Of a stretch of DNA of 64,000 nt, positions 7,914 through 16,626 are shown one piece after another. The stretch lies in NCBI GenBank assembly GCA_002344785.1, contig DDUL01000006.1, forward strand, positions 1 through 64,000, given 5' to 3'. The notes beneath the pieces are model-generated. The model saw only the letters and a list, made by a program, of their open reading frames with translations, was not told the DNA's origin and ran no database searches. Position 1 is the stretch's first letter, and every line of letters starts with the position of its first letter. This DNA is from Bdellovibrionaceae bacterium UBA2339 (GTDB lineage Bacteria > Bdellovibrionota > Bdellovibrionia > Bdellovibrionales > JAMPXM01). The position numbers and the translations under genes are program-made.

Positions 7914-10226
7914 TTAAGGCAGTCCCAGACGGCGAGGCTCGATCATTTGCGCCGAGCGAATGAGGTCGTCTTGCGGAGTCTCTGCATCTCCACCGCTTCC
8001 TGATCGCGACAACAACTGCTTCAGTTCGCTCGAGATGGGGCGCCACTGAGGCGCGTACCACGAGCCCTTAAGTCCCCAAACAAGATGGCGAGCCGCCGGA
8101 TAGTCGGCTGTAATTTCTTGGTCGACCTCGGCCAGCCGTGAAACTGAACCGCGTGACGACAAGGTCACGCGACCGACCCCTTGCCCCAAGGTCATCTGCA
8201 GTTTGTCCCAACGAAAGCCTTCGTTCTCAATCGTGCCACGCAGTTGCACATCTTGGGCTTTCAAAAATTCACGACCCCCGGGACCTTCCCATCCCAACAA
8301 CGCCGGTCGCAAATTCTGAAAGCTCGTGCCGCTTCGGCGAAACGCGAGATCCGAGGCCTTGGCCACCACACGCACTTGCGGCGGACCCTTTCCAGCGACG
8401 GCCTCGCGCCCACGTGAAGCTTCAAGCTCCAAGCGCGGCGCTTCGAACTCGTCCAAATTGAGTTCTCGAGCTTCGATCTGGGCCTGCACATCAACCAATC
8501 CCAAGTCACGCAAGGCAAACTCAATTTGGCCCTTGAGTTTCGCCACCGGTCCACCCCACATGACGCGTTCCACGCGCGGGCTCAAGCGAAGCTGTGAAAA
8601 GTTCATTTGCAACCGACCGTTCTGCAAGCTTCGATCAAATGACCAAGCGATCTGACCGCTGAACTCACCCTCTTCCAGAGCGATCTCACTGAGTTCACCC
8701 TGCCAGCCTCGCGGCGAAAGCTCGGCGCGCGTCTTCAGCTGCTGGAGTTTTTGTTGCACATGCTGGCCACGCGCTTGCACGGCCAGATGCAGCCGCGTCC
8801 ACTGTCCCTCGAGCACCGCCGCTTGCGGACCTGAGACCACAACTTGACCATCGAACTGACCTGGGTCTTGAACGACACCTTTGGGGACTTTCAAATCAAA
8901 GGTCTCAATCAATCGTGCAAGCGACACAGCTTGAATCTTCATGGTGAAGGGCGACCAACTGCCGCTTGGCAAGCGCAGCGCCTCATCGACGCGAATGCGG
9001 CCCAACTGCCCGCTCACTTCGCAAGCACGAATCTTCACCGGCTGCTCCACCAACATTTTTTGAAACAATCCCGCCACCGAAGCCTGGCAATCCAACCAAA
9101 CGAACTTCGGTTGAAATGCACCCTCGACGATGGAGGCTTTGTGAAACAGCGGCGTCAAAATCGACAGCGGCAAATTCTTCAGCTCAACAACGACTTCGCT
9201 CAACAAATCACGCTGCGCTTTGAGTTCGACAGGCTTGAGTTGCGCTCGCGCGCTGAGGCTTCCTTCATTGAGTTCAGCGCGGACATCCAACTCCGCGATG
9301 CTGGCGCGAACATCGCCCTGAATTTGAAATGGTGGCAAGTTTTCCCCGTACACGGTCGGCGGCGGCAAGCGAAGCCGAGTCTTGAGCTGAAAGCCGGGCT
9401 CTCCGCCCGCATACTCTCGCCAATTCAGCTGCAAGTCCTCGATCACCACACTCTTGCTTCGACGTTCAAAGATCACCTCGGCGCGATCAATCCGAATGCC
9501 CTGAATGCGCGGGCGAATTCGATCGAAGTCTTCAGTTCGCCAAAACTTCGAGGCCTGAGTGGTCGCGGCGGCCTCTTCAACGGGAAGCGCACTCAGCGTA
9601 TCGCGAACAGTTTCGCCCGTGGCGCGTAGCACTTGGCGGATCGTGACGGGCGAAGGCCCCGCACCGCTCGCAGCGTTCGCGCCTGACACTGGCGACGCGC
9701 AGGAGCGCTTCACTTCATCCACATCAATGACGAAATCCTCGAGGGCGACTTCACCGAGTGCCAAAGCCGAGGCAAAATCACCCTCGATTCCAGATCTCAA
9801 AAGCGACCCTACGGAGAGAGGCAAGCGAATCGACTTCGCACGCACCGGCACAAATTCAGGGCAAGTTTGCGGGGCCTGCCATTCAATTCGCTCAAAGACC
9901 AAAGCGAACTCTGGCCACGCGCCTTTGGCGAGCGAGAGTCGCGCTGATGCGAATTGAATGCCTTTGAGCTCAGGCGAGGCCTCTGCGATTCGTGTGAGGG
10001 CTTCTTCGGCGATCGCTTTCACCTGCTTGGGCGACAGAGCCGCGCGAAACGACCAACCCAAGCCCATGGCCACCAAGAGCGCGAGAAAAAACCAACGAAG
10101 ACCATTTTGCTGGCTCACTTCATCATGGCCAGCGGCATTTCGTCGCGACCTGCGACGCTGCAACTCCGTGAGCCGAGCGTTTGCCGGTGATCTGCGGTTA
10201 TTTTCCGGTGGGCGTCGCGAATTCAT
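7914..10226 (-). CDS. large AsmA/YdbH-like envelope protein
   Basis: This is a 770-residue protein with a basic N-terminus, one signal-anchor helix (LRWFFLALLVAMGLGWSF, about residues 45-62) and then a long beta-rich, leucine-rich periplasmic region with repeated amphipathic strands. The layout matches the AsmA-like superfamily of bridge-forming lipid-transport proteins (AsmA, YdbH, TamB), but I do not see a signature strong enough to pick one. The ATG at 10226 is preferred because AGGTGA lies 8 nt upstream; an in-frame GTG at 10238 is the alternative. It follows greA on the same strand at about 50 nt, which suggests possible read-through from the greA promoter. Confidence 0.65.
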   Translation of the reverse strand: MNSRRPPENNRRSPANARLTELQRRRSRRNAAGHDEVSQQNGLRWFFLALLVAMGLGWSFRAALSPKQVKAIAEEALTRIAEASPELKGIQFASARLSLAKGAWPEFALVFERIEWQAPQTCPEFVPVRAKSIRLPLSVGSLLRSGIEGDFASALALGEVALEDFVIDVDEVKRSCASPVSGANAASGAGPSPVTIRQVLRATGETVRDTLSALPVEEAAATTQASKFWRTEDFDRIRPRIQGIRIDRAEVIFERRSKSVVIEDLQLNWREYAGGEPGFQLKTRLRLPPPTVYGENLPPFQIQGDVRASIAELDVRAELNEGSLSARAQLKPVELKAQRDLLSEVVVELKNLPLSILTPLFHKASIVEGAFQPKFVWLDCQASVAGLFQKMLVEQPVKIRACEVSGQLGRIRVDEALRLPSGSWSPFTMKIQAVSLARLIETFDLKVPKGVVQDPGQFDGQVVVSGPQAAVLEGQWTRLHLAVQARGQHVQQKLQQLKTRAELSPRGWQGELSEIALEEGEFSGQIAWSFDRSLQNGRLQMNFSQLRLSPRVERVMWGGPVAKLKGQIEFALRDLGLVDVQAQIEARELNLDEFEAPRLELEASRGREAVAGKGPPQVRVVAKASDLAFRRSGTSFQNLRPALLGWEGPGGREFLKAQDVQLRGTIENEGFRWDKLQMTLGQGVGRVTLSSRGSVSRLAEVDQEITADYPAARHLVWGLKGSWYAPQWRPISSELKQLLSRSGSGGDAETPQDDLIRSAQMIEPRRLGLP

Positions 10227-10279
10227 AGCTTCGATCACCTGCCTTCAGCTTTGCTGAAGTCGAAGTCTGCAATTTCGGA

Positions 10280-10786
10280 TTACTGAAACTTCAATCCCGT
10301 GATCTCCAGCTCACGATCACCTTTGGGCGAACGCACTGTGACCACATCACCGACTTTTTTTCCGATCATCGCACGGGCGATCGGCGAAAGAATTGAGATC
10401 CGGCCCTCTTTCACATCGGCTTCATCGACGCCGACGATTTGCACCTTCATCACTTCTTCGGTTTCGGTATCAATCGTTTCCACAAAGGCGCCAAAGATCA
10501 CGCGGTCGCCACCCAAAGTGGAAGGATCCACGATCTCAGCTCCCGCCAGGCGACCTTGGATCTCCGCAATTCGCCCTTCAACAAGGGCCTGGCGCTCCTT
10601 GGCCGCATCATATTCCGCATTTTCAGAAATATCGCCGTGAGCTCGAGCCTCTTCAATGGCGCGAATGACCGACGGACGCTCGACAGTGATCAAGCGCTTC
10701 AATTCTTCTTCGAGCTTTTGCTTGCCACGAATGGTGATCGGCAGTCGTTCGGGTAAGCCGCCGTTTTTGCTATCCTGCTCGGCCAT
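10280..10786 (-). CDS. greA: transcription elongation factor GreA
   Basis: This 168-residue protein rescues backtracked RNA polymerase by stimulating transcript cleavage. The N-terminal coiled coil carries the acidic tip GDISENAEY (residues about 51-59) that reaches the polymerase active site. The C-terminal FKBP-like domain ends in GDRELEITGLKF. The ATG at 10786 is chosen because AAAGGAG is placed 8 nt upstream. The longer frame from 10807 would place that ribosome site inside the gene. About 10 residues precede the usual GreA start, a minor extension. Confidence 0.95.
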   Translation of the reverse strand: MAEQDSKNGGLPERLPITIRGKQKLEEELKRLITVERPSVIRAIEEARAHGDISENAEYDAAKERQALVEGRIAEIQGRLAGAEIVDPSTLGGDRVIFGAFVETIDTETEEVMKVQIVGVDEADVKEGRISILSPIARAMIGKKVGDVVTVRSPKGDRELEITGLKFQ

Positions 10787-11245
10787 GTTGCCGGCTCCTT
10801 TGTTCATTACGCAAAAATAAACCAGCGTGACCGTTGTGCGGCCACGCCTTGTCTTGCTTCTCTATTTTTCTTCAGCACCTCGTAATTCGCAATCGCTGCA
10901 AATTACCTTGGCCGGATCAGCCCTGCCCACTTCACAGCGACATCCGGATGCCAGACCGACTCGCCACTCGCCCTAAGTCGAGCGCAGACCAGCCTTAAGC
11001 CGTCCCACGCTAGTTTCAATTTCCAGTTTTGTCAGCAGCCGCTCGGCAAACAGCCGACAAGTTTCACATTTAACGCGTCGCAAGCAACACGAACGATGAG
11101 CCCATCGACCACACTCTGTATCCTATTTCGAGGTCGCGCCAGATTGAGGACGCTTCAGGTCGCGCCACGCAATCCGGCCTCTTGGACATGAAAATCCGTG
11201 TTGGCCGCAGAGATTCACGAAGCGCAAAGCGAGGAGATTGCTTCC
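10787..11245. other. intergenic region between divergent greA and nrnA
   Basis: This stretch of about 460 nt has no convincing gene. It must hold the promoters of greA (minus) and of the nrnA-like gene (plus). Short frames here lack ribosome sites and are not supported. Two near-identical GGTCGCGCCA words occur at about 11132 and 11159, but I see no clear -35/-10 pair, hairpin or repeat array. Confidence 0.5.
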
Positions 11246-12292
11246 ATGCCACCCTCATCGGCTCAGGTGACGTCCCCATCCGATCGATCCGCGCCGCAGA
11301 AGCTGGTGCAGAGCATTCGCCAAGCGCAGAACATTTGGCTGACAACACATCGTCAAGCCGATGGCGACGGCTTAGCTTGTCAGGCCGCTCTGTTCTCAGC
11401 GCTCACCTCGCTGGGCAAGTCCGCCAAGATTTTGAATTTTGAAAATCCGGCGCGCAAATATCGCTTCCTCTTCGAGGACGCCGCACCTCGCATCTTCGAT
11501 GCGGACCTCAATCCCGATCCCCCTGAACTCATCATTGTGTTCGACACCAATGATCCGCGCTTGGTTTCGCCGCTGGCCGAATGGGCCACGCAGCGCCAGG
11601 TGCCGCTGGCGATGCTCGATCATCACCAGGCCCTCAGCGTGCCCGTCGCAGGTTTTGATCCGGAACTTTCTTGGATTGATGTTCAAGCCGCGTCCACCGG
11701 CGAAGTGACGCTGGCTCTCATCGACGAACTGGGCATCGAACTGACACCCAAGATCGCCACTGCCCTCTATGCAAGCTTGGCTTTCGACACGCAACTCTTT
11801 CGCTTTGTGCGCGGCTCGCCCCGATCGCATTTGATGGCGGCTCGACTTTTGCCGCTCGTTGACGATCCCGCGCGCGTGCAGGAGTCTCTGTTTGCCAATC
11901 TCACGCCCAGCAAATTGCACTTTATGGCCGAGGCCCTCGCGGCTTTGCGCATCGAACACGAAGGCCAGCTGGCTGTGGTGATTCTGCGTCGCACGCTCTT
12001 TGATCGCACGGGTGCCGAGGCCTCGGACTCCGGCGACGTCGTCGATCTCGCACTGAATGTGGAATCGGTGCGAATCGCCTTGCTTCTTCGCGAAGAAAAG
12101 GAAGGCTTCTGGAAGATTTCTCTGCGCAGCAAACGCAACGTGAGCGTCTCCGAAATCGCCGAAGCCATGGGCGGAGGCGGCCATCGACATGCCGCCGGCG
12201 CCAGCGTGAAGGGTCAAGCCAGCGAAATTGAAGCGCGGCTTCGTCCGTTATTGATTGAACAGCTTCGCAAAGCCAATCTCGAGCACGGGTGA
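11246..12292 (+). CDS. nrnA: DHH-family oligoribonuclease / pAp phosphatase (NrnA-like)
   Basis: This is a 348-residue DHH/DHHA1 phosphoesterase. It has the ADGDG motif (HRQADGDGL, about residue 48), DTND (near 110), DHH (about residue 132) and the C-terminal DHHA1 glycine motif GGGGHRHAAGA. NrnA degrades 2-5 nt RNAs and dephosphorylates 3'-phosphoadenosine 5'-phosphate. The ATG at 11246 is supported by GAGGAG 9 nt upstream; the frame stays open a little further upstream without an ATG. A small BFD-type gene begins 4 nt after its stop, so the two are probably co-transcribed. Confidence 0.9.
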   Translation: MPPSSAQVTSPSDRSAPQKLVQSIRQAQNIWLTTHRQADGDGLACQAALFSALTSLGKSAKILNFENPARKYRFLFEDAAPRIFDADLNPDPPELIIVFDTNDPRLVSPLAEWATQRQVPLAMLDHHQALSVPVAGFDPELSWIDVQAASTGEVTLALIDELGIELTPKIATALYASLAFDTQLFRFVRGSPRSHLMAARLLPLVDDPARVQESLFANLTPSKLHFMAEALAALRIEHEGQLAVVILRRTLFDRTGAEASDSGDVVDLALNVESVRIALLLREEKEGFWKISLRSKRNVSVSEIAEAMGGGGHRHAAGASVKGQASEIEARLRPLLIEQLRKANLEHG

Positions 12293-12296
12293 GCCA

Positions 12297-12608
12297 GTGA
12301 ATTCCGACTCTCGTTCACCCAAATCTCCGCATCGACGTCCCGACTCTCGCGATCCTCGCACGCGAGCGGAGCGTGAATGCGACGAAGAGGTGATATGCCT
12401 CTGCAATGAAGTCCAGCGCCAAACCATTGAGAAGGCCATTCGCGACGGCGCACACAGCATGAACGAAATCTTTGATCAGACGACAGCCGGAGTTGGACCC
12501 TGTGGAGGGAGCTGCCGTCGAATTCTACAGCCGCTGCTCGAGGGCTACCTTCGCGATGGGAAATTTCCCGAGGGACAACTGCGCCGAGGCAAAGGCCGCA
12601 AAGCTTAG
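12297..12608 (+). CDS. BFD-like [2Fe-2S] domain protein
   Basis: This is a 103-residue protein starting at a GTG 4 nt after the nrnA stop; an in-frame TTG at 12255 would overlap nrnA. The N-terminal 35 residues are polar and Arg/Ser/Pro-rich. The rest is a BFD-type domain: ICLCNEV gives the C-x-C pair and GPCGGSC the C-x3-C pair, enclosing the helical QTIEKAIRDGAHSMNEI. Such domains bind a [2Fe-2S] cluster and occur in bacterioferritin-associated ferredoxin, NirB and NifU. The 3' end overlaps the stop of a convergent second BFD-like gene. Its redox partner is unknown. Confidence 0.8.
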   Translation: MNSDSRSPKSPHRRPDSRDPRTRAERECDEEVICLCNEVQRQTIEKAIRDGAHSMNEIFDQTTAGVGPCGGSCRRILQPLLEGYLRDGKFPEGQLRRGKGRKA

Positions 12609-13069
12609 CGTGCCTCGCAGCGAAAGCGAATCCAGGCTTCCACATCGGGCCGACAAGTTCCGCAACTTGTACTGGCCGTCGTCGCACGTGAAACTTCACG
12701 TGGCGAATGACAGCCCGACACAACGGCCCGATCAACCTGAGCCGTCGTGACCACTCGACAATGACACATTTCAGTTTCCGCAAATGGCGGCGTGAACTGA
12801 TCGCGAAGCTTCAGCGACACTTCGCGAACAAACATCTCGGCGTGGCCTCGCCCTTCGGGCCCCTCAAGGACTTGACCTGCTCGCAAACAGTCTTGAATCC
12901 AAACTTGCAAAGCTTGGCGAACCTCGGAGCAAATCACCGCCATTCGCAACTCCATCGCCTGCAAGCGCGGCGATGAGGTTTGCGACTCCCAACGCGCCTC
13001 GATCTCGACCTGATCGCGGCCCAGCCAGTCCACTTCGATGTTTTTGATATGCGCGGGCGGAACTTGCAT
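12605..13069 (-). CDS. protein with C-terminal BFD-like [2Fe-2S] domain
   Basis: This is a 154-residue protein. Residues about 1-95 form an unrecognised N-terminal region whose start (KNIEVDWLGRDQVEIEARW) looks like a small beta-rich domain. Residues about 100-145 are a BFD-type cluster domain with MCHCRVV (C-x-C), helices VDRAVVSGCHSPREV, and TSCGTCRPDV (C-x2-C). The cysteine spacing differs by one from the convergent neighbour at 12297. The two genes share the overlapping TTAG at their stops. Function is unknown; iron-sulphur electron transfer or cluster storage is inferred from the domain only. Confidence 0.75.
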   Translation of the reverse strand: MQVPPAHIKNIEVDWLGRDQVEIEARWESQTSSPRLQAMELRMAVICSEVRQALQVWIQDCLRAGQVLEGPEGRGHAEMFVREVSLKLRDQFTPPFAETEMCHCRVVTTAQVDRAVVSGCHSPREVSRATTASTSCGTCRPDVEAWIRFRCEAR

Positions 13070-13291
13070 AGCCTACCTTGAGTTGCCGTTAGGCCTATCG
13101 ATCTTGAAGGTTCAGCAGTGGGTGCGTGAACATTCCACGCCCTACTCAAAGCATGGAACAACACACACTTTGACTCAAAGACTTTCGGCTCGCCACAAAG
13201 CCAAGCGGCGTCTAGACTTGGGTCGAAGAGCTGCATCGCTTTTGACCCACGGATCAGGACCAGAATTTATGCGCAAAAAAGAAGGCCTTCG

Positions 13292-14290
13292 ATGAATCCA
13301 CGCTGGAGCGGCGCTGCTCTCGTCTTGGCCTTGGTGCTACTTTCCCACGCGGCAATCTTCATCCGCATGGCCGAAGCCCACGCGCTCGCAATTCTGTTTT
13401 GGCGACTGCTGATGGCCTGGCCCATCATGGCCCTCATCGTCTTCAATGAAGTTCGCTCGTCCACAAAATCGAACTCCGAAGCGCCAATCAGCAAGTTGCC
13501 CCCGACCCATGCTCACCCTCATGGGCCACCTCGTGCGCCACTCTTGAACCTTGCCGATCGCTTCGCGATCTGGTCAGCCGGTGTTTTGCTCTTCATTCAC
13601 TTTGTGAGTTTCTTCGTGGCCGTCCAGCGCACAAGTGTGGCCGCCAGTAACATTTTGTTCACGCTGAACCCCGTCACCACGGCCGCAGGCGCCTGGCTTC
13701 TCCATCGACATGGCCTGCAACTTCGCTTGGCGGCCTCGATGGCACTTGGAATTTTGGGCGTGCTCGCACTCTTTGGTCCATGGCTATGGAGTGAAAGTTC
13801 CGCGTTTGATCTGTGGGGCGGATTGATGGGGGTCCTCAGCGCCGTGAGCTTTTCGGCGTACCTACTCACCAGTCGACAAGTTCGCCGACGCTTGAGCAAT
13901 CCTCGGTTCACACTTGAGCTATGGTCTGTGGCGCTGATCCTCGCTGGCGTCAGTATGCTGCTCTTCAACGTCCCCTTCTTTGGCTACTCCGAAAAAACTT
14001 GGTGGGCCTTCTTGGCTCTGGCTTGGCTTCCGACTCTCCTCGGACACGCGATCTTCACTTGGTGTTTGAATCACTTTGATATCAACGCGCTCAGTTGCGC
14101 CACACTCAGCGAACCCATCATCGCCGCCGCTGTCGCCTACTGGCTCTTCGGTGAAAATTTGAGTTTCGCCGAGGTCTTGGCGTTCCTGCTCACTTCCGCC
14201 AGCATCGCGCTTCTCACTTGGCCTTGGTTGCGCGGCCAATGGCATCGACGCCTCGGCGCAATCCGATCTCGATCCGAAGCTCAACATTAG
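13292..14290 (+). CDS. EamA/DMT-superfamily transporter
   Basis: This 332-residue protein has about ten membrane helices arranged as two EamA repeats. The second repeat starts near FDLWGGLMGVLSAV. A polar loop rich in Pro and His lies at residues about 55-80. Family landmarks include IFIRMAEAHA near the start and LSEPIIAAAVAYWLFGE near the end. It is likely an inner-membrane metabolite or drug exporter; the substrate cannot be predicted. The glyoxalase-II-like gene starts right after its stop, so the two form an operon. Confidence 0.88.
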   Translation: MNPRWSGAALVLALVLLSHAAIFIRMAEAHALAILFWRLLMAWPIMALIVFNEVRSSTKSNSEAPISKLPPTHAHPHGPPRAPLLNLADRFAIWSAGVLLFIHFVSFFVAVQRTSVAASNILFTLNPVTTAAGAWLLHRHGLQLRLAASMALGILGVLALFGPWLWSESSAFDLWGGLMGVLSAVSFSAYLLTSRQVRRRLSNPRFTLELWSVALILAGVSMLLFNVPFFGYSEKTWWAFLALAWLPTLLGHAIFTWCLNHFDINALSCATLSEPIIAAAVAYWLFGENLSFAEVLAFLLTSASIALLTWPWLRGQWHRRLGAIRSRSEAQH

Positions 14291-14297
14291 GGTGAAC

Positions 14298-15029
14298 ATG
14301 CACATTCAGACACTTCGCTGCCTCAAAGACAATTGGACCTTCGTGGTGGAACATGGCGATGCCCGTGTCGTGATTGATCCGGGCGAGTTCACGCAGGAAT
14401 TAGAGCTTCGCCTCGCCAACAAACAGGTCCAAGCTGTCTTGCTCACTCACCATCATCATGACCACATCGGTGGCGTTGAAGATCTGCTGCGAGCCCACCC
14501 CGAGACGCGAGTTTTCGCATCGGCTCGAGACGTGCAAAGACTCAAGTTCCTCAATCAAGCACCGCTCCAGTTCGACGAATTCAAAGCCGCACTCGGCGCT
14601 GAAATTCAATTTCAGCACCACGCCATCCCAGGGCACACGCAAGGACAAGTCGCCCTGATGTTTCGCGATGCCAGCGGCACGCCGTCCCCCCTGAACATGT
14701 TTGTCGGCGACACGCTCTTTGCGTTCGGTTGCGGGCGCTGCCTCGAAGGAACTCCGGAAGAACTCTTTCAGAGTCTGCAGTTCATCAAGTCGCGCCCGCC
14801 TGAAACTTTGATTTACTTCGGCCACGACTATGAGGTCCGCAATGCCGAGTTCTGGAAAACTTGGCGCGACGAAGCCGGCCCAAGCTTGGTTTCCGACGCG
14901 GACTTAAGCTCCGCACAACCTGGACGCGCCTTTGCTCGGCTCGATTTTGAAATGCAACGCAATCCCTTCCTCAAGCTTCGCGACGTCGAAAGCTTTCGAC
15001 TCTGGCGCGACCGACGCAATCACTTTTGA
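14298..15029 (+). CDS. gloB: metallo-beta-lactamase-fold hydrolase, glyoxalase II-like
   Basis: This is a 243-residue MBL-fold enzyme. The metal-binding motif THHHHDHIGG is near residue 52, with GHTQGQVAL and the third metal site VGDTLFAFGCGRCLEGT typical of hydroxyacylglutathione hydrolases, then YFGHDYE near residue 173. Glyoxalase II hydrolyses S-lactoylglutathione in methylglyoxal detoxification. The C-terminal GloB domain ends in a FRLWRDRR-type tail, matching the family. The ATG at 14298 is used; a GTG at 14292 is equally close to the EamA stop. It is convergent with the MazG-like gene, overlapping by 10 nt. Confidence 0.85.
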   Translation: MHIQTLRCLKDNWTFVVEHGDARVVIDPGEFTQELELRLANKQVQAVLLTHHHHDHIGGVEDLLRAHPETRVFASARDVQRLKFLNQAPLQFDEFKAALGAEIQFQHHAIPGHTQGQVALMFRDASGTPSPLNMFVGDTLFAFGCGRCLEGTPEELFQSLQFIKSRPPETLIYFGHDYEVRNAEFWKTWRDEAGPSLVSDADLSSAQPGRAFARLDFEMQRNPFLKLRDVESFRLWRDRRNHF

Positions 15030-15391
15030 TCGCGTTCGCTGTATTTCAAATTCGATCCGCGCGCTAAATCGACGGGATATTTGAGCGCGTTTTTTGCGAG
15101 CTTGCGCCGGAAGGCTTGCGACAAATCCACGTTGGCTCGACTTGAAAATCTCAAAAGGAAAAACAGCACATCGGCGAGCTCATCTTCAATGGCTTCTCGC
15201 CTTTCACTTTGCGAAAGCAAGGCGCTCGATTCCTCGTCAGTTTTGAAACGGAACATCTGCAGCAACTCATTGCTCTCTGTACTCAGACCGATCGCCAGGT
15301 CTTTGAGACCGTGAAACTGATCCCAATCGCGGTCCTGGCAAAATTGATCCGCCAGCATTTGCAATTCCGCAAGTCGCTTGTCGTCTGCCAT
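15020..15391 (-). CDS. MazG-like / dCTPase-type nucleotide pyrophosphohydrolase
   Basis: This 123-residue all-alpha pyrophosphohydrolase contains DWDQFHGLKDLA, the metal site helix ESNELLQMF and EDELADVLFFLLR (E-x-x-E and E-x-x-D pattern). Small proteins of this kind (RS21-C6/dCTPP1-like) hydrolyse non-canonical or excess dNTPs to dNMP and pyrophosphate. The ATG at 15391 is preceded by GGAGAAAAGGT; the frame stays open far upstream, but only through the CysQ gene in another frame. It begins right after the cysQ stop, so the two are coupled. Confidence 0.85.
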   Translation of the reverse strand: MADDKRLAELQMLADQFCQDRDWDQFHGLKDLAIGLSTESNELLQMFRFKTDEESSALLSQSERREAIEDELADVLFFLLRFSSRANVDLSQAFRRKLAKNALKYPVDLARGSNLKYSERDQK

Positions 15392-15392
15392 G

Positions 15393-16349
15393 TTACCTTT
15401 TCTCCTCTCGAGCGCGATCGCGCTCCGATTTGATTCGCGACGCCTCGGCCACAATTTCAGAAGCGCGTTCGGCGCTCCGAAGCGCCAGAAATCCGCCTCG
15501 ATTTTCCCAGTCCGATTTAAAATAGGTGAGGCGCTTTTGCGTGGAGAGATCCCAAAGCCCGCCGCCTGTGGCCTCGAGCAGCGCTTGCCCTGCGGCCGTG
15601 TCCCATTCGGACGTTGGACCAAAGCGCGGATAAACTTCCGCATCCCCCATCGCAAGACGTGCAAATTTGATCGCTGAGCCCAAGCGCTCCACCGGCGGAT
15701 TTTCGCCAAGGCCAAGATGTGTCGAAAGGGCCTGCAGCCTCTCGATCGCCATGCCACGCGAACCCAGCACGCGCCACTGTGCCGGCAAAGCTAAGCGGCT
15801 TTGTTGTGACCAAACCCCATTGCGTCGCGACCACAACTCCTGGGTTTGCACCCAGCCGATCCACACTTCATCGGTCGGCGGATGCCAAATCAAGCCAAAC
15901 TCCGGCGAGTATTGGCCATCATCCCGACGACGAAGCTCACCGGCGACAATTGCAAAACTCAACTCACCGCGAATCAAATCGCGCGTGCCATCGAGAGGGT
16001 CAATGAGCCAAAAGTTCTCACGTTGAGTCTTGAGACATTCCTCGGCGGCGGGTCGCGTGAGAGCTTCTTCAGAAATCAAGTGGTCCCATTTGAGCTTCGC
16101 AAATTCCTCATGGGCCGCTAAATCGGCCGAAGTCACAGGCGAAGAGTCAGACTTCAATTGAACTTGTAAGTCGCCGCGAGAACGGACGTCTTCGATGCGC
16201 CGTGCGGCCTGTTCTGCCGCCTCATAAATCCTTCTTTGCTCGAAAGTCAGGCGATCAAAAGGTGGCTCGGATGGACGGCCCAAAGACGCCCCCGAAGTCG
16301 GCCCCGAATGAGTTTTTGGCGCTCCTGAAAACACATTTGAAGACGACAT
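15393..16349 (-). CDS. cysQ: inositol-monophosphatase-family protein, CysQ-like 3'(2'),5'-bisphosphate nucleotidase
   Basis: This is a 318-residue Mg-dependent phosphatase. SPVTSADLAAHE near residue 65 and the metal motif WLIDPLDGTRD near 110 define the IMPase/CysQ family. EWDTAAGQALLEATGG near 255 is the second metal-binding segment and is CysQ-like. CysQ clears pAp produced by sulphate assimilation and acyl-carrier-protein turnover. An N-terminal extension of about 30 residues precedes the domain. The ATG at 16349 is chosen, with a GTG at 16394 possible. Ser/Gly-rich N-terminal residues carry no signal peptide. It is coupled to the downstream MazG-like gene. Confidence 0.82.
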   Translation of the reverse strand: MSSSNVFSGAPKTHSGPTSGASLGRPSEPPFDRLTFEQRRIYEAAEQAARRIEDVRSRGDLQVQLKSDSSPVTSADLAAHEEFAKLKWDHLISEEALTRPAAEECLKTQRENFWLIDPLDGTRDLIRGELSFAIVAGELRRRDDGQYSPEFGLIWHPPTDEVWIGWVQTQELWSRRNGVWSQQSRLALPAQWRVLGSRGMAIERLQALSTHLGLGENPPVERLGSAIKFARLAMGDAEVYPRFGPTSEWDTAAGQALLEATGGGLWDLSTQKRLTYFKSDWENRGGFLALRSAERASEIVAEASRIKSERDRAREEKR

Positions 16350-16506
16350 TAGAGACTCGAATCCATCAGCACTTCCCGACTCACGATGATGCACGTCACC
16401 TCAGCTCCCGCTGTTTGGAACAAAGGCTCAGCGATGGAAGGCTTGGGGGTTGCCAATCAACATCTCCTCCGCTACACCTAGTCTCCACAATTGAATTGTC
16501 CAATCA

Positions 16507-16581
16507 GGGCGCGTAACTCAGCGGTAGAGTACCACCTTCACACGGTGGGAGTCAGAGGTTCAAGTCCTCTCGCGCCCACCA
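16507..16581 (+). tRNA. tRNA-Val (anticodon CAC)
   Basis: A full cloverleaf is visible. The acceptor GGGCGCG pairs with CGCGCCC, the D-stem is ACTC/GAGT, the anticodon stem CCACC/GGTGG encloses the loop TTCACAC giving anticodon CAC, and the T-stem AGAGG/CCTCT has loop TTCAAGT. Discriminator A and an encoded CCA end the gene at 16581. It reads GUG valine codons. It stands alone between the cysQ start and the HTTM-like gene end. Confidence 0.96.
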
Positions 16582-16626
16582 AGTTTCTCCTTGATCGACT
16601 TGCCACCAAAACTTGCCCGCCAAAAC

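Noticed and set aside
8844..9629. A 261-codon plus-strand frame
   Set aside because: Antisense to the AsmA-like gene; no signature, biased composition.
11396..12217. A 273-codon minus-strand frame
   Set aside because: Antisense to nrnA, which has all DHH motifs.
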